This document shows, piece after piece, positions 6,306 through 15,533 of a stretch of 62,961 nucleotides of DNA. The notes under the pieces were generated by a model that saw only the letters and a list, made by a program, of their open reading frames with translations, was not told the DNA's origin and did not search any database. Position 1 is the first letter of the stretch. Each line of letters starts with the position of its first letter. Both the position numbers and the translations under genes were made by a program. Origin of the DNA: an uncultured Ruthenibacterium sp. (lineage in GTDB: Bacteria > Bacillota > Clostridia > Oscillospirales > Ruminococcaceae); contig CAJUMH010000015.1 of NCBI GenBank assembly GCA_910587145.1, forward strand, positions 1-62,961, in the 5' to 3' direction.

Positions 6306-7967
6306 ATGGCGGTGAACACCAAAAAGTATTTGGAGCAATATTTGTGCATCCGCACAAAAAACGCCGAGATCGTGCCGCTGCGCCTGAACGCGCCGCAGAA
6401 CAAGCTGTATCGTGCGCTGGCGGCGCAGGCGCGGGCGGGCAAGCCCTTGCGCGCCATTGTGCTGAAGGCGCGGCAGATGGGCTTTTCCACGCTTACCGAG
6501 GCGTTGATCTTCAAGCGGACGGCAACGCGCCGGGCCGTGCGCAGCGGCATTGTGGCGCACCGGGACGACAGCTCGAACAATCTGTTCAATATGTCGAAGC
6601 GGTTTTACGACAATCTGCCGCCGGCGCTGCAGCCGCAGTGCCGGGCAAGCAACGCGCGGGAGCTGGTGTTTGATACGCCCGGCGGCGCCGGCCGGGCGGG
6701 CGGCGCGGGGCTGGGCAGCTCCATCAAGGTGATGACGGCGGGCGGCCCGGGGATCGGCCGTTCGGAGACGTTCCAGAACCTGCATCTTTCGGAATACGCA
6801 TTCTGGCCGGGCGACAAGGAGGCAACGCTGGCGGGCCTGCTGAACGCCGTGCCGGACGCGCCGGATACGATGGTGGTGATCGAGAGCACGGCAAACGGGT
6901 TCGATGCGTTCAAGCGGCGCTGGGACGACGCCGTGGCCGGCAAAAGCGGCTTTGTGCCGGTGTTCTGCGCGTGGTGGGAGCTGGAGGAATACCGCCGCGC
7001 GCCGGAGCCGGGCTTTGCGCGCACCGCCGCGGAGGAAGCGCTGGCCGGGCTGTATGGGCTGGACGACGCGCAGCTGGCATGGCGGCGGGCCTGCATTCGG
7101 GATGTGTGCGGCGGCGATGTGGAGCTGTTCCATCAGGAGTATCCCAGCTGTCCGGAGGAGGCGTTTTGCTCCACGGGCTCGTGCATCTTCGATAAAACGG
7201 CGCTTACGGCGCGTCTGGCGGCGGCTCCTCCGCCCGTGCGGCGGGTGCGGTTCAGCTATGTGGAACGCGGCGAGATGCTCACGCTGACAGGCGTAGAGGA
7301 CGACCCCCGCGGCCCGGTGCTCGTGTACCGCGCGCCGGAGCCGGGCCGGCCGTATGTGATCGGCGGGGATACGGCGGGCGACGGCAGCGATTGGTTTACG
7401 GGGCAGGTGCTCGACAACGTTACGGGCGAGCAGGCGGCGGTGCTGCGCCAGCAGTTCGACGAGGATGAATACGCGCGGCAGATGATGTGTCTGGGCTACT
7501 GGTACAATACGGCGCTGCTGGGCATCGAGGTGAATTTTTCCACCTTTCCTGTAAAGGAATGCACGCGGCTTTGCTATCCGCGGCAGTACCAGCGCGAGGT
7601 GCAGGACAGCTACACCGGGCGCCTGCAGCAGCGATTTGGCTTTCGCACCGACCAAAAAAGCCGCCCGGCGGCCATTGCGCAGCTGGTGCGCTATGCGCGC
7701 GAACACCCCGAGGGCCTGTGCGACGCCGAAACACTGCGCGAAATGCTGACATTTGTAAAAAACGAGCGCGGCCGGCCCGAGGCCATGCGCGGCGAGCATG
7801 ACGATCTTGTTATGGCGCTGGCCATCGCACACGCGTGCCGCGCGCAGCAAAGCAATTTGCCGCAGGCCTGCGAAGCGCGCGCGGCGTGGGCGCCGGGGTG
7901 GAACGAGGACGGCGCGCAGGACGAGGCGCTGGAAGAATTTTTGGCATTTGGCAGAGAGGAGTTTTAA
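6306..7967 (+). CDS. phage terminase large subunit
   Basis: This 553-residue ATPase-nuclease pumps DNA into the prohead and cuts it. The ATPase half shows the variant Walker A VLKARQMGFSTLTEALIF (residues 54-71) and the Walker B-like TMVVIESTANG. The nuclease half shows the acidic motif VIGGDTAGDGSDW and the late aspartates in EHDDLVMALAIAHAC. The start follows AAAGGAGGTGAAC. Length and motif order are normal for the family, so it looks intact. Confidence 0.93.
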   Translation: MAVNTKKYLEQYLCIRTKNAEIVPLRLNAPQNKLYRALAAQARAGKPLRAIVLKARQMGFSTLTEALIFKRTATRRAVRSGIVAHRDDSSNNLFNMSKRFYDNLPPALQPQCRASNARELVFDTPGGAGRAGGAGLGSSIKVMTAGGPGIGRSETFQNLHLSEYAFWPGDKEATLAGLLNAVPDAPDTMVVIESTANGFDAFKRRWDDAVAGKSGFVPVFCAWWELEEYRRAPEPGFARTAAEEALAGLYGLDDAQLAWRRACIRDVCGGDVELFHQEYPSCPEEAFCSTGSCIFDKTALTARLAAAPPPVRRVRFSYVERGEMLTLTGVEDDPRGPVLVYRAPEPGRPYVIGGDTAGDGSDWFTGQVLDNVTGEQAAVLRQQFDEDEYARQMMCLGYWYNTALLGIEVNFSTFPVKECTRLCYPRQYQREVQDSYTGRLQQRFGFRTDQKSRPAAIAQLVRYAREHPEGLCDAETLREMLTFVKNERGRPEAMRGEHDDLVMALAIAHACRAQQSNLPQACEARAAWAPGWNEDGAQDEALEEFLAFGREEF

Positions 7968-7970
7968 AAA

Positions 7971-8189
7971 ATGTGGATCAAAAGAACGGAATATATAAGC
8001 CTGTGCGAGCGGCTGGCGCGCCTGGAGGCAGCGGAAAACGCGCGGCAAAGCGAGCTGCTGCGCAGCAAAACGGCGCTGCAGAACACAGACGCCGCGGCGG
8101 ACGCGCGCAGGCTGGCGGTGCAGTTTGAAAATCTGCTGGCCTACGATGGCACGGCGCAGACGGGAGGACAGACGGATGCGGAGGAATGA
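7971..8189 (+). CDS. small coiled-coil phage protein
   Basis: The 72-residue protein MWIKRTEYISLCERLARLEA is strongly helical and alanine/leucine-rich. It begins three bases after the terminase stop and overlaps the start of the portal gene by 14 bases, so translation is likely coupled. Such small proteins between terminase and portal are common, and their role is unknown. Confidence 0.65.
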   Translation: MWIKRTEYISLCERLARLEAAENARQSELLRSKTALQNTDAAADARRLAVQFENLLAYDGTAQTGGQTDAEE

Positions 8190-10143
8190 TGCGCGGAGCG
8201 CGGCATACCCCGCGGCAAACGCCGCGGCGCGGCGCTGCCTGCGGGAGGGCGGCCTTTCGCAGAAAGGCCCGGCCGGCGGGCGGCCCGTACAGGGCGAAGC
8301 CGCAGCCGAAGAGAGCGCCCCCGAGATCACGCCGCAAACGGTATGGAGCGAATTTGTGCGGGCAAAGCGCTTCAACGAAGCCATCGGCCTGTACGATACC
8401 GTGGAAAAAAACGAGCATTTTTACATCGGCGATCAGTGGCACGGCGTGAACGCGCCCGATCTGGACCAGCCGGTTATGAATATGCTCAGCCGCGTGGTAA
8501 AGTACCTTGTGGCCTCGGTGATGAGCGACGACATCGGCGTTTCGGTAACGGATTTTGAGGAGGATGCGGCGCTCAAGCCGGTGCTGGAGATGCTGAGCGC
8601 GCAGTTCGACGCCGTGATGGAGGGCTGCGGCTTTCGGCGCAAGGCGCGCGAGGCCATCCGCAACGCGGCGGTGGACGGCGATGGCTGCCTGCACTTTTAT
8701 TTCGAGGCGGAGGACGACGCGCCGCGGCCCGGCGCGGAAAGCATCGGCTTTTGCGCAACGCCCGGACACATCGAGGCAGAGATCATCGAGAACACGAACG
8801 TGCATTTCGGCAATCCGCAGCAATGCGAGCTGCAGCGGCAGCCGTATCTGCTGCTGCACTTCCGGCGTTTGGCGGAGGATGTTCGGCGCATGGCGCGCGA
8901 AAACGGCGGAGACGCCGAGGCCGTGCAGCCGGACGAGGACGAATACCGGCACGGCGACGCACCCGAGGAGGGCAAGGTGACGGTGGTGCGGCGCTACTGG
9001 AAGCAGCGCGGCCGGGACGGCCGCAAAACCGTGTGGTTCTGCGAAGCAACAGACGGCGCCATGGTGCGCGGGCCCACCGATACAGGCTATACGCGTTACC
9101 CCATCGCGTTTTTTCCGTGGGAAAAGGTGAAAGATCAGTTCCACGGGCAGGCGGCCATTACAGGGATGATCCCCAACCAGATTTTTGTGAACAAGCTGTT
9201 TGCCATGGCGATGCAGCATGTAAAGCACATGGCGTTTCCCAAGATCGTCTACAACCGAAACCTGCTTGCGGGGCGCAAATGGTCGAACCGCGTGGGCGAG
9301 GCCATCGGCGTAAACGGAGACCCCAATCTGGCGGTGGCCGCGGGGCTGCGCGCGCCGGATATGTCGAGCCAGGTGCTGGTGATGATCGATAAGGCGGTCG
9401 CGTACACACGCGATACCATGGGCGCTTCCGACGCGGCGCTGGGCAATGTGGCACCGGAGAACACCTCGGCCATCATTGCCGTACAAAAGGCCACCGGCAT
9501 GCCGCTGGAGCTGCAGCGGCAGGATTTTTACACCTTTGTGGAGGACAGTGTGCGCGTGTGGATGGATATGATGGCGCGGAACTACGGCGTGCGCCCTGTG
9601 CGCCTGAAGGTGCGCAAAAGTACGCAAAACGCCGAGGCGCATTCCGTGCAGATGCCGGGCCCGAGAATTGCCGGCGCGGATGCGGCAAGCACGCCGTATG
9701 AGGATCTTTTTTTGCCTGTAAGTGCACAAAATGTGCCAAGTTGGGGGCAAAACTGCCTGGAAGAACTACAAAATGTGCAAACCGGCGCGGCAAAGCAGTC
9801 TGCCGAGGGGCAGACTGCGGGGCAGGGCATGCCCGACGCGGACGCCGAGGACTGTTACGAGACGGTGCCGTTCGATTTTTCGGCCCTGCAGACCATGAAT
9901 CTGCGGCTGAACGTGGACGTGGGCGCGGCAACGTACTGGTCGGAGCTGATGCAGGTGCAGACGCTGGACAACCTCTTTGCGCGGGGCGTGCTGACGGACG
10001 CCGTGACCTATCTGGAAAACATGCCGCGCGGATATATTCCGGGGCGTCAGGCGCTGATCGAGGCGATCCGCAAGCGGCAGCAGGCGATGCCGCAGGCCCT
10101 TGCGCAGCAGCCCGCAGAAGGGCGGCCAAACAGGATTTTGTAA
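8176..10143 (+). CDS. phage portal protein
   Basis: The protein of about 655 residues should form the dodecameric ring through which DNA enters and leaves the capsid. The N-terminal 60 residues are low-complexity; the body begins TVWSEFVRAKRFNEAIGLYD. The GDQW, MNMLSRVVKYLVASVMSDD and EAIRNAAVDGDGCLHFYFEA blocks fit P22-like portals. The start at 8176 follows GGGAGGACAGACGG. A GCAC-N5-GTGC motif at 9722-9734 lies inside the gene and is probably chance. Length suits podovirus portals, and no tail-tube genes follow. Confidence 0.88.
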   Translation: MRRNDARSAAYPAANAAARRCLREGGLSQKGPAGGRPVQGEAAAEESAPEITPQTVWSEFVRAKRFNEAIGLYDTVEKNEHFYIGDQWHGVNAPDLDQPVMNMLSRVVKYLVASVMSDDIGVSVTDFEEDAALKPVLEMLSAQFDAVMEGCGFRRKAREAIRNAAVDGDGCLHFYFEAEDDAPRPGAESIGFCATPGHIEAEIIENTNVHFGNPQQCELQRQPYLLLHFRRLAEDVRRMARENGGDAEAVQPDEDEYRHGDAPEEGKVTVVRRYWKQRGRDGRKTVWFCEATDGAMVRGPTDTGYTRYPIAFFPWEKVKDQFHGQAAITGMIPNQIFVNKLFAMAMQHVKHMAFPKIVYNRNLLAGRKWSNRVGEAIGVNGDPNLAVAAGLRAPDMSSQVLVMIDKAVAYTRDTMGASDAALGNVAPENTSAIIAVQKATGMPLELQRQDFYTFVEDSVRVWMDMMARNYGVRPVRLKVRKSTQNAEAHSVQMPGPRIAGADAASTPYEDLFLPVSAQNVPSWGQNCLEELQNVQTGAAKQSAEGQTAGQGMPDADAEDCYETVPFDFSALQTMNLRLNVDVGAATYWSELMQVQTLDNLFARGVLTDAVTYLENMPRGYIPGRQALIEAIRKRQQAMPQALAQQPAEGRPNRIL

Positions 10144-10261
10144 GTTGCCGCGCCGGCAGCGCAAAAAAGACGAAACAGCGGCCCGGGGCCCGGCGGCGCC
10201 CAAAGGCACGGCGGAAAAGGGAACAGGGCGCGGCGAACATACGGCGAGGGAGGTGATCAAA

Positions 10262-10459
10262 ATGGTACAATGCCCGGACTGCGGCACGGACGGACGTGTC
10301 GCTCTGGTAAACGAGCACGCGGCACGCGGGGTGGAGATTACGTATCTTTGCCCGAACCGGCGCTGCATGCACTATTTGCAGGAGATCGGCACAGAGACGC
10401 TCGGCGCAGGGCGCGATTTGGAAGATTCAGATGCCCAGACGCTGCAAAGCGCGGGGTAA
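10262..10459 (+). CDS. small zinc-ribbon phage protein
   Basis: The 65-residue protein starts MVQCPDCGTDGRVALVN and continues to YLCPNRRCMHYL, giving two cysteine pairs (CxxC and CxxxxC) suited to one zinc ion. The strong ribosome-binding site GGAGGTGATCAAA fixes the start. It lies between portal and scaffold genes and may be a minor structural or assembly factor; no function is known to me. Confidence 0.8.
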   Translation: MVQCPDCGTDGRVALVNEHAARGVEITYLCPNRRCMHYLQEIGTETLGAGRDLEDSDAQTLQSAG

Positions 10460-10569
10460 AAGATCGCGCGTGAGGCGCTTTCTGAAAACCCGAAGCCGCG
10501 TGTAAAAAACGCCGGCAAATCACAAACAGGCCGACGGGCCAAACCCAAACAAGGAGAGGAGAAAACAGA

Positions 10570-11664
10570 ATGAACGAAACCAGAGAGGCCCCCGCGAACG
10601 AGCCGAATAACGGTTTTTTGTGGGCGAGTGACAACGCGGCAGAAAGCGCCGCGCAGGGCGGAGCCGCAGAGGCGGACGAGATGCAAACCGCGCTGATGGA
10701 AGGCTTTGCCGAAGGGGAAGACAGCTTTTTGGAAGACGGCCTTTTGGAAGAGAACGAAACCGATTTAAACGAAGACGACGATTCTCTTCTTGGCTTTGCG
10801 GCGGAAGAAGGGGCGCTGCCGGCGCAGGGCGCAGCACAGGAAAAAGGCGCAGCCGGCCGCCTTTCCGGTGCAGACCGCTCTTTCGGTGCAAACGGCTCTT
10901 TCGGTGCAAACGGCTCTTTCGGTGCAAACGGCACAGACGGAGCAAACAGCATGGACGGCACGGCGGGCGCGCCGGAAGCCAAAGCGGGCGAAGCGGGAAA
11001 AGCAGTCGCTGCGGCCAGCACAGCAAAAGAAGCCGGGAGCGAAGCCGCGCCGCAGAGCGGCGAAGAGCCGGGATACAAGGGGGAGCCTTCCGGCCGGGAG
11101 CAGGAGATGCCCGCGCAGATGAACGCGGCGCAGCCGGAGCCGGAGCGGAACAGCATGCCCGCGCAGCTGATAGAGCAGTATGCAGCGGCGAACGGCATGA
11201 CGGTGCAGCGGTATTTGCAGCTTGCCGGGCAGAGCATGCACAGGCAGGCCGTGGAAAAGCTGACGCAGAAGGGCGTTCCCGAGGAAACGGCGCAGGAGCT
11301 GGTGGCCGAGCGCACAAAGCTGGCGATGGAACGGCGCGCCCTCGCCCCGCTGCTGCAGCGCCTGAATGAGGAGGAAGCGCGCAGAAAGGCAAGAGAACCG
11401 TGGCTGGAGATGACGCGGGAATATCCCAACGTGACCCAGCTGCCCGAGCGCGTGCTGCAAAGCGTGCAAAGGGGCGAGCGGCCGCTTGCCGCAATGCGCG
11501 CGTGGGAGCTGGAGCAGATGCGCGAAAGGCTTTCGGCACAGGAGCTGCAGCTTTCGGCGCAGGCAGCGGCGCTGAAAAACCGGCAAACCACGCCGGGCAG
11601 TGCGGCGGGCGCGGCCGACGCAAAGCAAGACCCCTTCCTCGACGCGCTGCTCGCGGCAGATTGA
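10570..11664 (+). CDS. probable scaffolding protein
   Basis: The 364-residue protein is acidic and alanine-rich in its first half. A disordered middle contains the tandem repeat SFGANGSFGANGSFGANG, and the C-terminal half is helical (LIEQYAAANGMTVQRYLQLA; ARRKAREPWLEMTREYPNV). Its place directly before the coat gene, its composition and its helical C-terminus fit a scaffold that guides capsid assembly and is then removed. Sequence similarity to named scaffolds is not obvious, so the call rests on position and composition. Confidence 0.75.
   Translation: MNETREAPANEPNNGFLWASDNAAESAAQGGAAEADEMQTALMEGFAEGEDSFLEDGLLEENETDLNEDDDSLLGFAAEEGALPAQGAAQEKGAAGRLSGADRSFGANGSFGANGSFGANGTDGANSMDGTAGAPEAKAGEAGKAVAAASTAKEAGSEAAPQSGEEPGYKGEPSGREQEMPAQMNAAQPEPERNSMPAQLIEQYAAANGMTVQRYLQLAGQSMHRQAVEKLTQKGVPEETAQELVAERTKLAMERRALAPLLQRLNEEEARRKAREPWLEMTREYPNVTQLPERVLQSVQRGERPLAAMRAWELEQMRERLSAQELQLSAQAAALKNRQTTPGSAAGAADAKQDPFLDALLAAD
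10877..10930 (+). repeat. 18-bp tandem repeat inside scaffold gene
   Basis: GCTCTTTCGGTGCAAACG is repeated three times head to tail, with a degenerate copy just before. It encodes the SFGANG hexapeptide repeats. Copy number is likely to vary by slippage without breaking the frame. Confidence 0.85.
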
Positions 11665-11839
11665 CGCGGCGCCGGAATACCGCCCGCAGCCCCCCGCAAA
11701 AGGCCGCAAAAGGGGCCCGCACAAAGCGGGGCCCACCAAGCGCGGCAGTCTGCCAAGCGCCGCAGCCTGCCCGTCGCTGCCTCCCGCCAGTCGCGGCAAA
11801 ACCAAACCGAACATTTTTGAATCAGAAGGGAGAACCATC

Positions 11840-12907
11840 ATGATCAATCTGCATGCAAAATTCGCAAACAGCCTGCCGGAGTTTTTCGGCAAAAACAGCA
11901 TCATCGCCGGCCGGCTCTCGAACCGGTACAGCTTCACGGGGGTGGCCACCGTGAAGATCACCATCCCGCAGACCGTGCCGCTCACGGATTATCGCCGCAG
12001 CGGCACCAACCGCTACGGCGACCCGCAGGAGATCCAGGATACCGTGCAGGAACTGACGCTCTCGCGCGACCGCTCGTTTGCGCTTACCGTCGATAAGGGC
12101 AACAACACCGAGCAGGGCATGATGAAAAGCGCCGGGCGCATCCTGAGGCTGCAGATGCAGCAGCGCTGCATTCCGGAGAGCGACAAGTATACCATGGAGC
12201 GCCTTGCAATGCTGGGCGGCAGCATCGTCGCCATTACAAGCGCGCCCACCAAAACCACCATCGCCGATCTTGTCAGCGACGGCACGGCGGCGCTGGACGA
12301 CGCCGAGGTGCCGGAGCAGAACCGCACGCTGTATGTTACCCCGGATATCTACAAGCTTTTAAAGCACAGCCCGCTGTACGTGGATAACAATACGCTCGGC
12401 AGGCGCGCGGTGCTGAAGGGGCAGGTGGGCGAATACGACAATATGCCCGTCATCAAGGTGTCGGCAAAGCGCTTCCCCGAGAATGTATTTTTCCTGATCG
12501 TGCATAAGGATGCCGCCTGCGCGCCGCAGACCATCAGCGAGACGAAGCTGCATAAGGATCCTCCGGGCATCAGCGGCAATCTGATGGAGGGGCGCTTTCG
12601 CTATGATTGCTTTGTGTTCGAGCCCACCGCCTGCGGCATCTATGTGGCGGTAAACGCCGCGGCAGGGCACGGTACGGTGTGCAGGGCGCCTGCCGTAGAC
12701 GCAAAAACAGGCGTGATCACGCCCGAGGAGGGCGACAGCGCGTGGTATACCACAGACGGCAGCGATCCGCGCTACAGCGCCAGCGCGCAGAGCGGAACAA
12801 CGCCGGAGGTAAAGGCGGGCGATACCGTGCGCGCCTACAGCAAAAAGGCCGGCGCGTTCCCCTCGCCGGTCGTCACCGTTACGGTAGCGGGTGCGGCCAC
12901 AGCGTAA
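11840..12907 (+). CDS. major capsid protein with C-terminal decoration-like domain
   Basis: The 355-residue protein begins MINLHAKFANSLPEFFGKNS, and residues 1-275 fit a podovirus-type (N4 gp56-like) coat protein. LTVDKGNNTEQGMMKSAGRI and LYVTPDIYKLLKHSPLYVDN are typical-looking blocks. Residues 285-350 (ITPEEGDSAWYTTDGSDPRY, ending VRAYSKKAGAFPSPVVTVTV) resemble the chitobiase/hexosaminidase C-terminal beta domain, here probably a surface knob on the capsid. The start follows AGAAGGGAGAACCATC. A strong hairpin follows the stop. Confidence 0.85.
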   Translation: MINLHAKFANSLPEFFGKNSIIAGRLSNRYSFTGVATVKITIPQTVPLTDYRRSGTNRYGDPQEIQDTVQELTLSRDRSFALTVDKGNNTEQGMMKSAGRILRLQMQQRCIPESDKYTMERLAMLGGSIVAITSAPTKTTIADLVSDGTAALDDAEVPEQNRTLYVTPDIYKLLKHSPLYVDNNTLGRRAVLKGQVGEYDNMPVIKVSAKRFPENVFFLIVHKDAACAPQTISETKLHKDPPGISGNLMEGRFRYDCFVFEPTACGIYVAVNAAAGHGTVCRAPAVDAKTGVITPEEGDSAWYTTDGSDPRYSASAQSGTTPEVKAGDTVRAYSKKAGAFPSPVVTVTVAGAATA

Positions 12908-12922
12908 CCGCAAGGGCGGCAT

Positions 12923-12954
12923 GCCCCGGGCGCCGCAGAGAAAGCGCCCGGGGC
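12923..12954 (+). terminator. hairpin after coat gene without U-tract
   Basis: GCCCCGGGCGC (12923-12933) pairs perfectly with GCGCCCGGGGC (12944-12954). No T-run follows, so it is more likely an mRNA-protecting or attenuating structure that keeps coat mRNA abundant than a full terminator. A second hairpin (GCCCCGGCT-GGC-AGCCGGGGC, 13077-13097) lies further on. The 232 bases between coat and connector genes otherwise show no gene. Confidence 0.5.
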
Positions 12955-13139
12955 AAACAGCCCGAAAGACGGCGCTTTGCGGGAACAGGGCGCCGAACCC
13001 ATCCCCGGCCGCCCGAGGACGAACGACTTGCGCCGCCGGCCCGGCCGGCGGATGGGCATGCCTTTGAAGGGCGGATGCCCCGGCTGGCAGCCGGGGCTTT
13101 GGCCAAAGGATCCTGTAACAGAAGGAGGTGCGAAAGCAT

Positions 13140-13520
13140 TTGACAGCGACGGATATTTTTAAAACGGCGTGCGGGTACTTATCGCAGACCGTGGAGGAGA
13201 GCGACGATGCGGCGGGCTTTGCGCCCGGCTGGCTGAACGTGCTGCTGGCCGAGAGCTTCGAGGCCGAAAACGCGCTGCGGCGCGCCGAGGGCCTGCCGGA
13301 GCTGGCATCGGCGCCGTTTGTCAGCGCCGATACCATGCAGGAGGAGATCCCCTATCACGATGCGCTCACGCGCATCGCGCTGCCCTACGGGCTTGCGGGC
13401 GATCTGCAGCGCGACGCAGAGGACGATTACCGGGCAAACCTTTTTCACAATTTGTACGTTGCCGCCCTGGAAGAAGCGGCGCGCTGCGTGCCGGAGCCGG
13501 TGGAGGACGCGTATGTGTGA
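13140..13520 (+). CDS. head-tail connector-like protein
   Basis: The protein of about 126 residues starts at TTG 13140, 11 bases after GGAGG; a GTG at 13128 is too close to the ribosome-binding site. It begins LTATDIFKTACGYLSQTVEE and has conserved-looking YHDALTRIALPYGLAGDLQRD. Its size and position after the coat gene match head-completion/connector proteins that plug the portal. Direct sequence recognition is weak, so the assignment rests on context. Confidence 0.65.
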   Translation: MTATDIFKTACGYLSQTVEESDDAAGFAPGWLNVLLAESFEAENALRRAEGLPELASAPFVSADTMQEEIPYHDALTRIALPYGLAGDLQRDAEDDYRANLFHNLYVAALEEAARCVPEPVEDAYV

Positions 13521-13634
13521 ACAAAAGCAAAAAGCCGCAGAGGCCGGGATGCATCCGGGCAAGAAGCGGAGGACGCGTATGGATACGCCAAAAAGTCCAA
13601 AGCCGCAGGGCTCAAAAGGAGGTGAAGGGCGGCA

Positions 13635-15533
13635 ATGCCCAGACGGATCCAAACAGGCGACGCGCCGGCGCGCTCTGCGCGCAGCGTGGCGCTGGAAAAA
13701 TTTAAAGGGGTGGATCTTTCCAGCAGCGTGACAAATGTTGCCGTGCAGCGCAGTCCCGACGCGCCGAACATGATGCCCAGCGCAGACGGTTTCCCGGTAA
13801 AGCGCCCGGGCTGGCGCACCCGGCTGCAGCTTCAGGGCTGTGTGCACGGGGCGTATCGGTTAGAGGCGGGCGGCAGCGTACACCGGCTCGTCCACGCGGG
13901 AACCAACCTGTACCGCGTGGATACCAACGAAGCAGGCGAGGAAACGGCGACGCCGATTTATACCGATATGGCAAACAGGCCCAGCGCGGGCGTGCAGCTG
14001 TGCGAAAAACTGTGGCTGCTGGACGGAAAAACCTATTTGGTATACGACGGCGCCTGCGTGCGGCCCGTGAGCGAGATCGCCACCGTGCCGAAGGTGACCA
14101 TCGGCAAAGCGCCGAACGGCAAAAACGGCGCCACAAGCTATTTGCCCGTAAACCTGCTTTCGGGCAGGCGCACCGACAGCTTTTGCGGCACGGAGGAAAC
14201 AAAGGCCGAAACGGCGTATTACCTTAGCTTTAACGCGCTGACGGATACGGCGGTAACGGTGCGCGTGCTGGGGGCAAACGGCGAGTGGACAGAAAAAACG
14301 GAGGGCACGGATTTTACGGTGAACCGTGCGCTGGGCCGCGTGACGTTTGCCGCCGCACCCGGCAAAAGCCCGGTGGACGGTGAGGACAATGTGCAGATTA
14401 CCTACGAGACGGCAAACCGGGCCGATGTGGTGAACCAATGCCGGTTTTGCATTTTGTACGGTGTAAACGGCGCGCTCGACCGCATTTTTATTGCGGGCAG
14501 CCCCAATGCGCCAAATGTCGATTACTGGAGCGAATGGCGCGACCCGGCTTATTTTGGCGATGTCTCGTACAGCGCGCTGGGAAAGGAGAGCAGCCCCATC
14601 ATGGGCTACAGCGTGCTGGCCGATGCATTGGTAACACACAAGCAGGGCGAAGAAAACGGACGCAACGCGTTCGTGCGCCGGGGCGAGCTGGACGAAGAAG
14701 GCTTTGCGGTGTTCCGCATCACAAATGTAATCCAGGGCGAGGGTGCGGCGGCGCAGCGGTGCTTTGCCAGCCTGAACAGCGAGCCGCTGTTTTTAACGGC
14801 ACGCGGCGTCTATGCGCTTACGCCCGGCGATGTAACGGGCGAGCGGTACGCGCAGGAGCGCAGCTGGTATATTGCCTCGCACCTTACGCGCATTGCCGCG
14901 CTTTCCAACGCCTGCGCGGTGGTATGGGGCTGCTTTTATGTATTAAGCGCGGGCGGCACGCTGTACCTGCTGGACGGCGCGCAAAAAAGCTACGAAAGCA
15001 AAAACCCGTATTCCACGTACCAGTACGAATGCTACTACTGGCCCGGCATTCGCGCCTCGTGCCTGTGGGTGCAAAACGGGGCGCTGCGCTTTGGCACCGA
15101 AGACGGCGCCGTGCGCGAATTTTTGCCGGGGGACGCTTCCGGCGATTACAACGACGACGGCGCGCCCATTGCGGCGCACTGGTGCACGCCGCTGCTCAAC
15201 CTTGGCGTCTGGTCGAACGTAAAAACCGTAGACAACGTGTGGATCGTGGGCAAGCCCTATACGCGCAGCGGCGGAGAGATCGCGTTCATCACAAACCGGG
15301 ATCACGAACGGCTGGGGCGCAGCTACAACATCGACATTTTCGATTGGGACGATATCGATTTTAACCGCTTTACCTTCCAGACGATGGACGGGCCGGTGGT
15401 GGTGCCGATGCGCAAAAAGGCAAAAAAGATCCAGACATTCCAGCTTAAAGTCGGCAACGAACGGCTCAACGAGCCGTTCGGGCTGCTGGCGATCCAGATC
15501 AATTTCAAAATGGGAGGATTTGTAAAAAAATGA
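13635..15533 (+). CDS. phage stabilisation / tail hub protein
   Basis: The 632-residue protein is rich in beta-strands, Gly and Tyr and lacks coiled coils. It begins MPRRIQTGDAPARSARSVAL and includes FKGVDLSSSVTNVAVQRSPD, a start typical of DNA-stabilisation or tail-hub proteins in podovirus-like phages. Blocks such as DALVTHKQGEENGRNAFVRR and LTPGDVTGERYAQERSWYIA suggest repeated beta-propeller-like modules. The start follows GGAGGTGAAGGGCGGCA. The gene overlaps the fibre gene by four bases (ATGA). Role assigned from context and composition. Confidence 0.7.
   Translation: MPRRIQTGDAPARSARSVALEKFKGVDLSSSVTNVAVQRSPDAPNMMPSADGFPVKRPGWRTRLQLQGCVHGAYRLEAGGSVHRLVHAGTNLYRVDTNEAGEETATPIYTDMANRPSAGVQLCEKLWLLDGKTYLVYDGACVRPVSEIATVPKVTIGKAPNGKNGATSYLPVNLLSGRRTDSFCGTEETKAETAYYLSFNALTDTAVTVRVLGANGEWTEKTEGTDFTVNRALGRVTFAAAPGKSPVDGEDNVQITYETANRADVVNQCRFCILYGVNGALDRIFIAGSPNAPNVDYWSEWRDPAYFGDVSYSALGKESSPIMGYSVLADALVTHKQGEENGRNAFVRRGELDEEGFAVFRITNVIQGEGAAAQRCFASLNSEPLFLTARGVYALTPGDVTGERYAQERSWYIASHLTRIAALSNACAVVWGCFYVLSAGGTLYLLDGAQKSYESKNPYSTYQYECYYWPGIRASCLWVQNGALRFGTEDGAVREFLPGDASGDYNDDGAPIAAHWCTPLLNLGVWSNVKTVDNVWIVGKPYTRSGGEIAFITNRDHERLGRSYNIDIFDWDDIDFNRFTFQTMDGPVVVPMRKKAKKIQTFQLKVGNERLNEPFGLLAIQINFKMGGFVKK

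Noticed and set aside
6264..8384. Very long leftward frame opposite the terminase genes (about 700 codons)
   Set aside because: It is Arg/Ala/His-rich, has no ribosome-binding site or recognisable motif and mirrors the codon bias of the real terminase and portal genes.
9722..9734. GCAC-AAAAT-GTGC operator-like motif in the portal gene
   Set aside because: It lies within coding sequence with no promoter nearby; one such match is expected by chance in a window of this size.
7978..9750. Long leftward frame opposite the portal gene
   Set aside because: Composition is typical of an antisense shadow in GC-rich DNA, while the opposite strand encodes a recognisable portal protein.
13513..13731. Small frame overlapping the connector stop and the stabilisation-protein start
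   Set aside because: It is basic low-complexity sequence overlapping the next gene by about 100 bases; no motif supports it.
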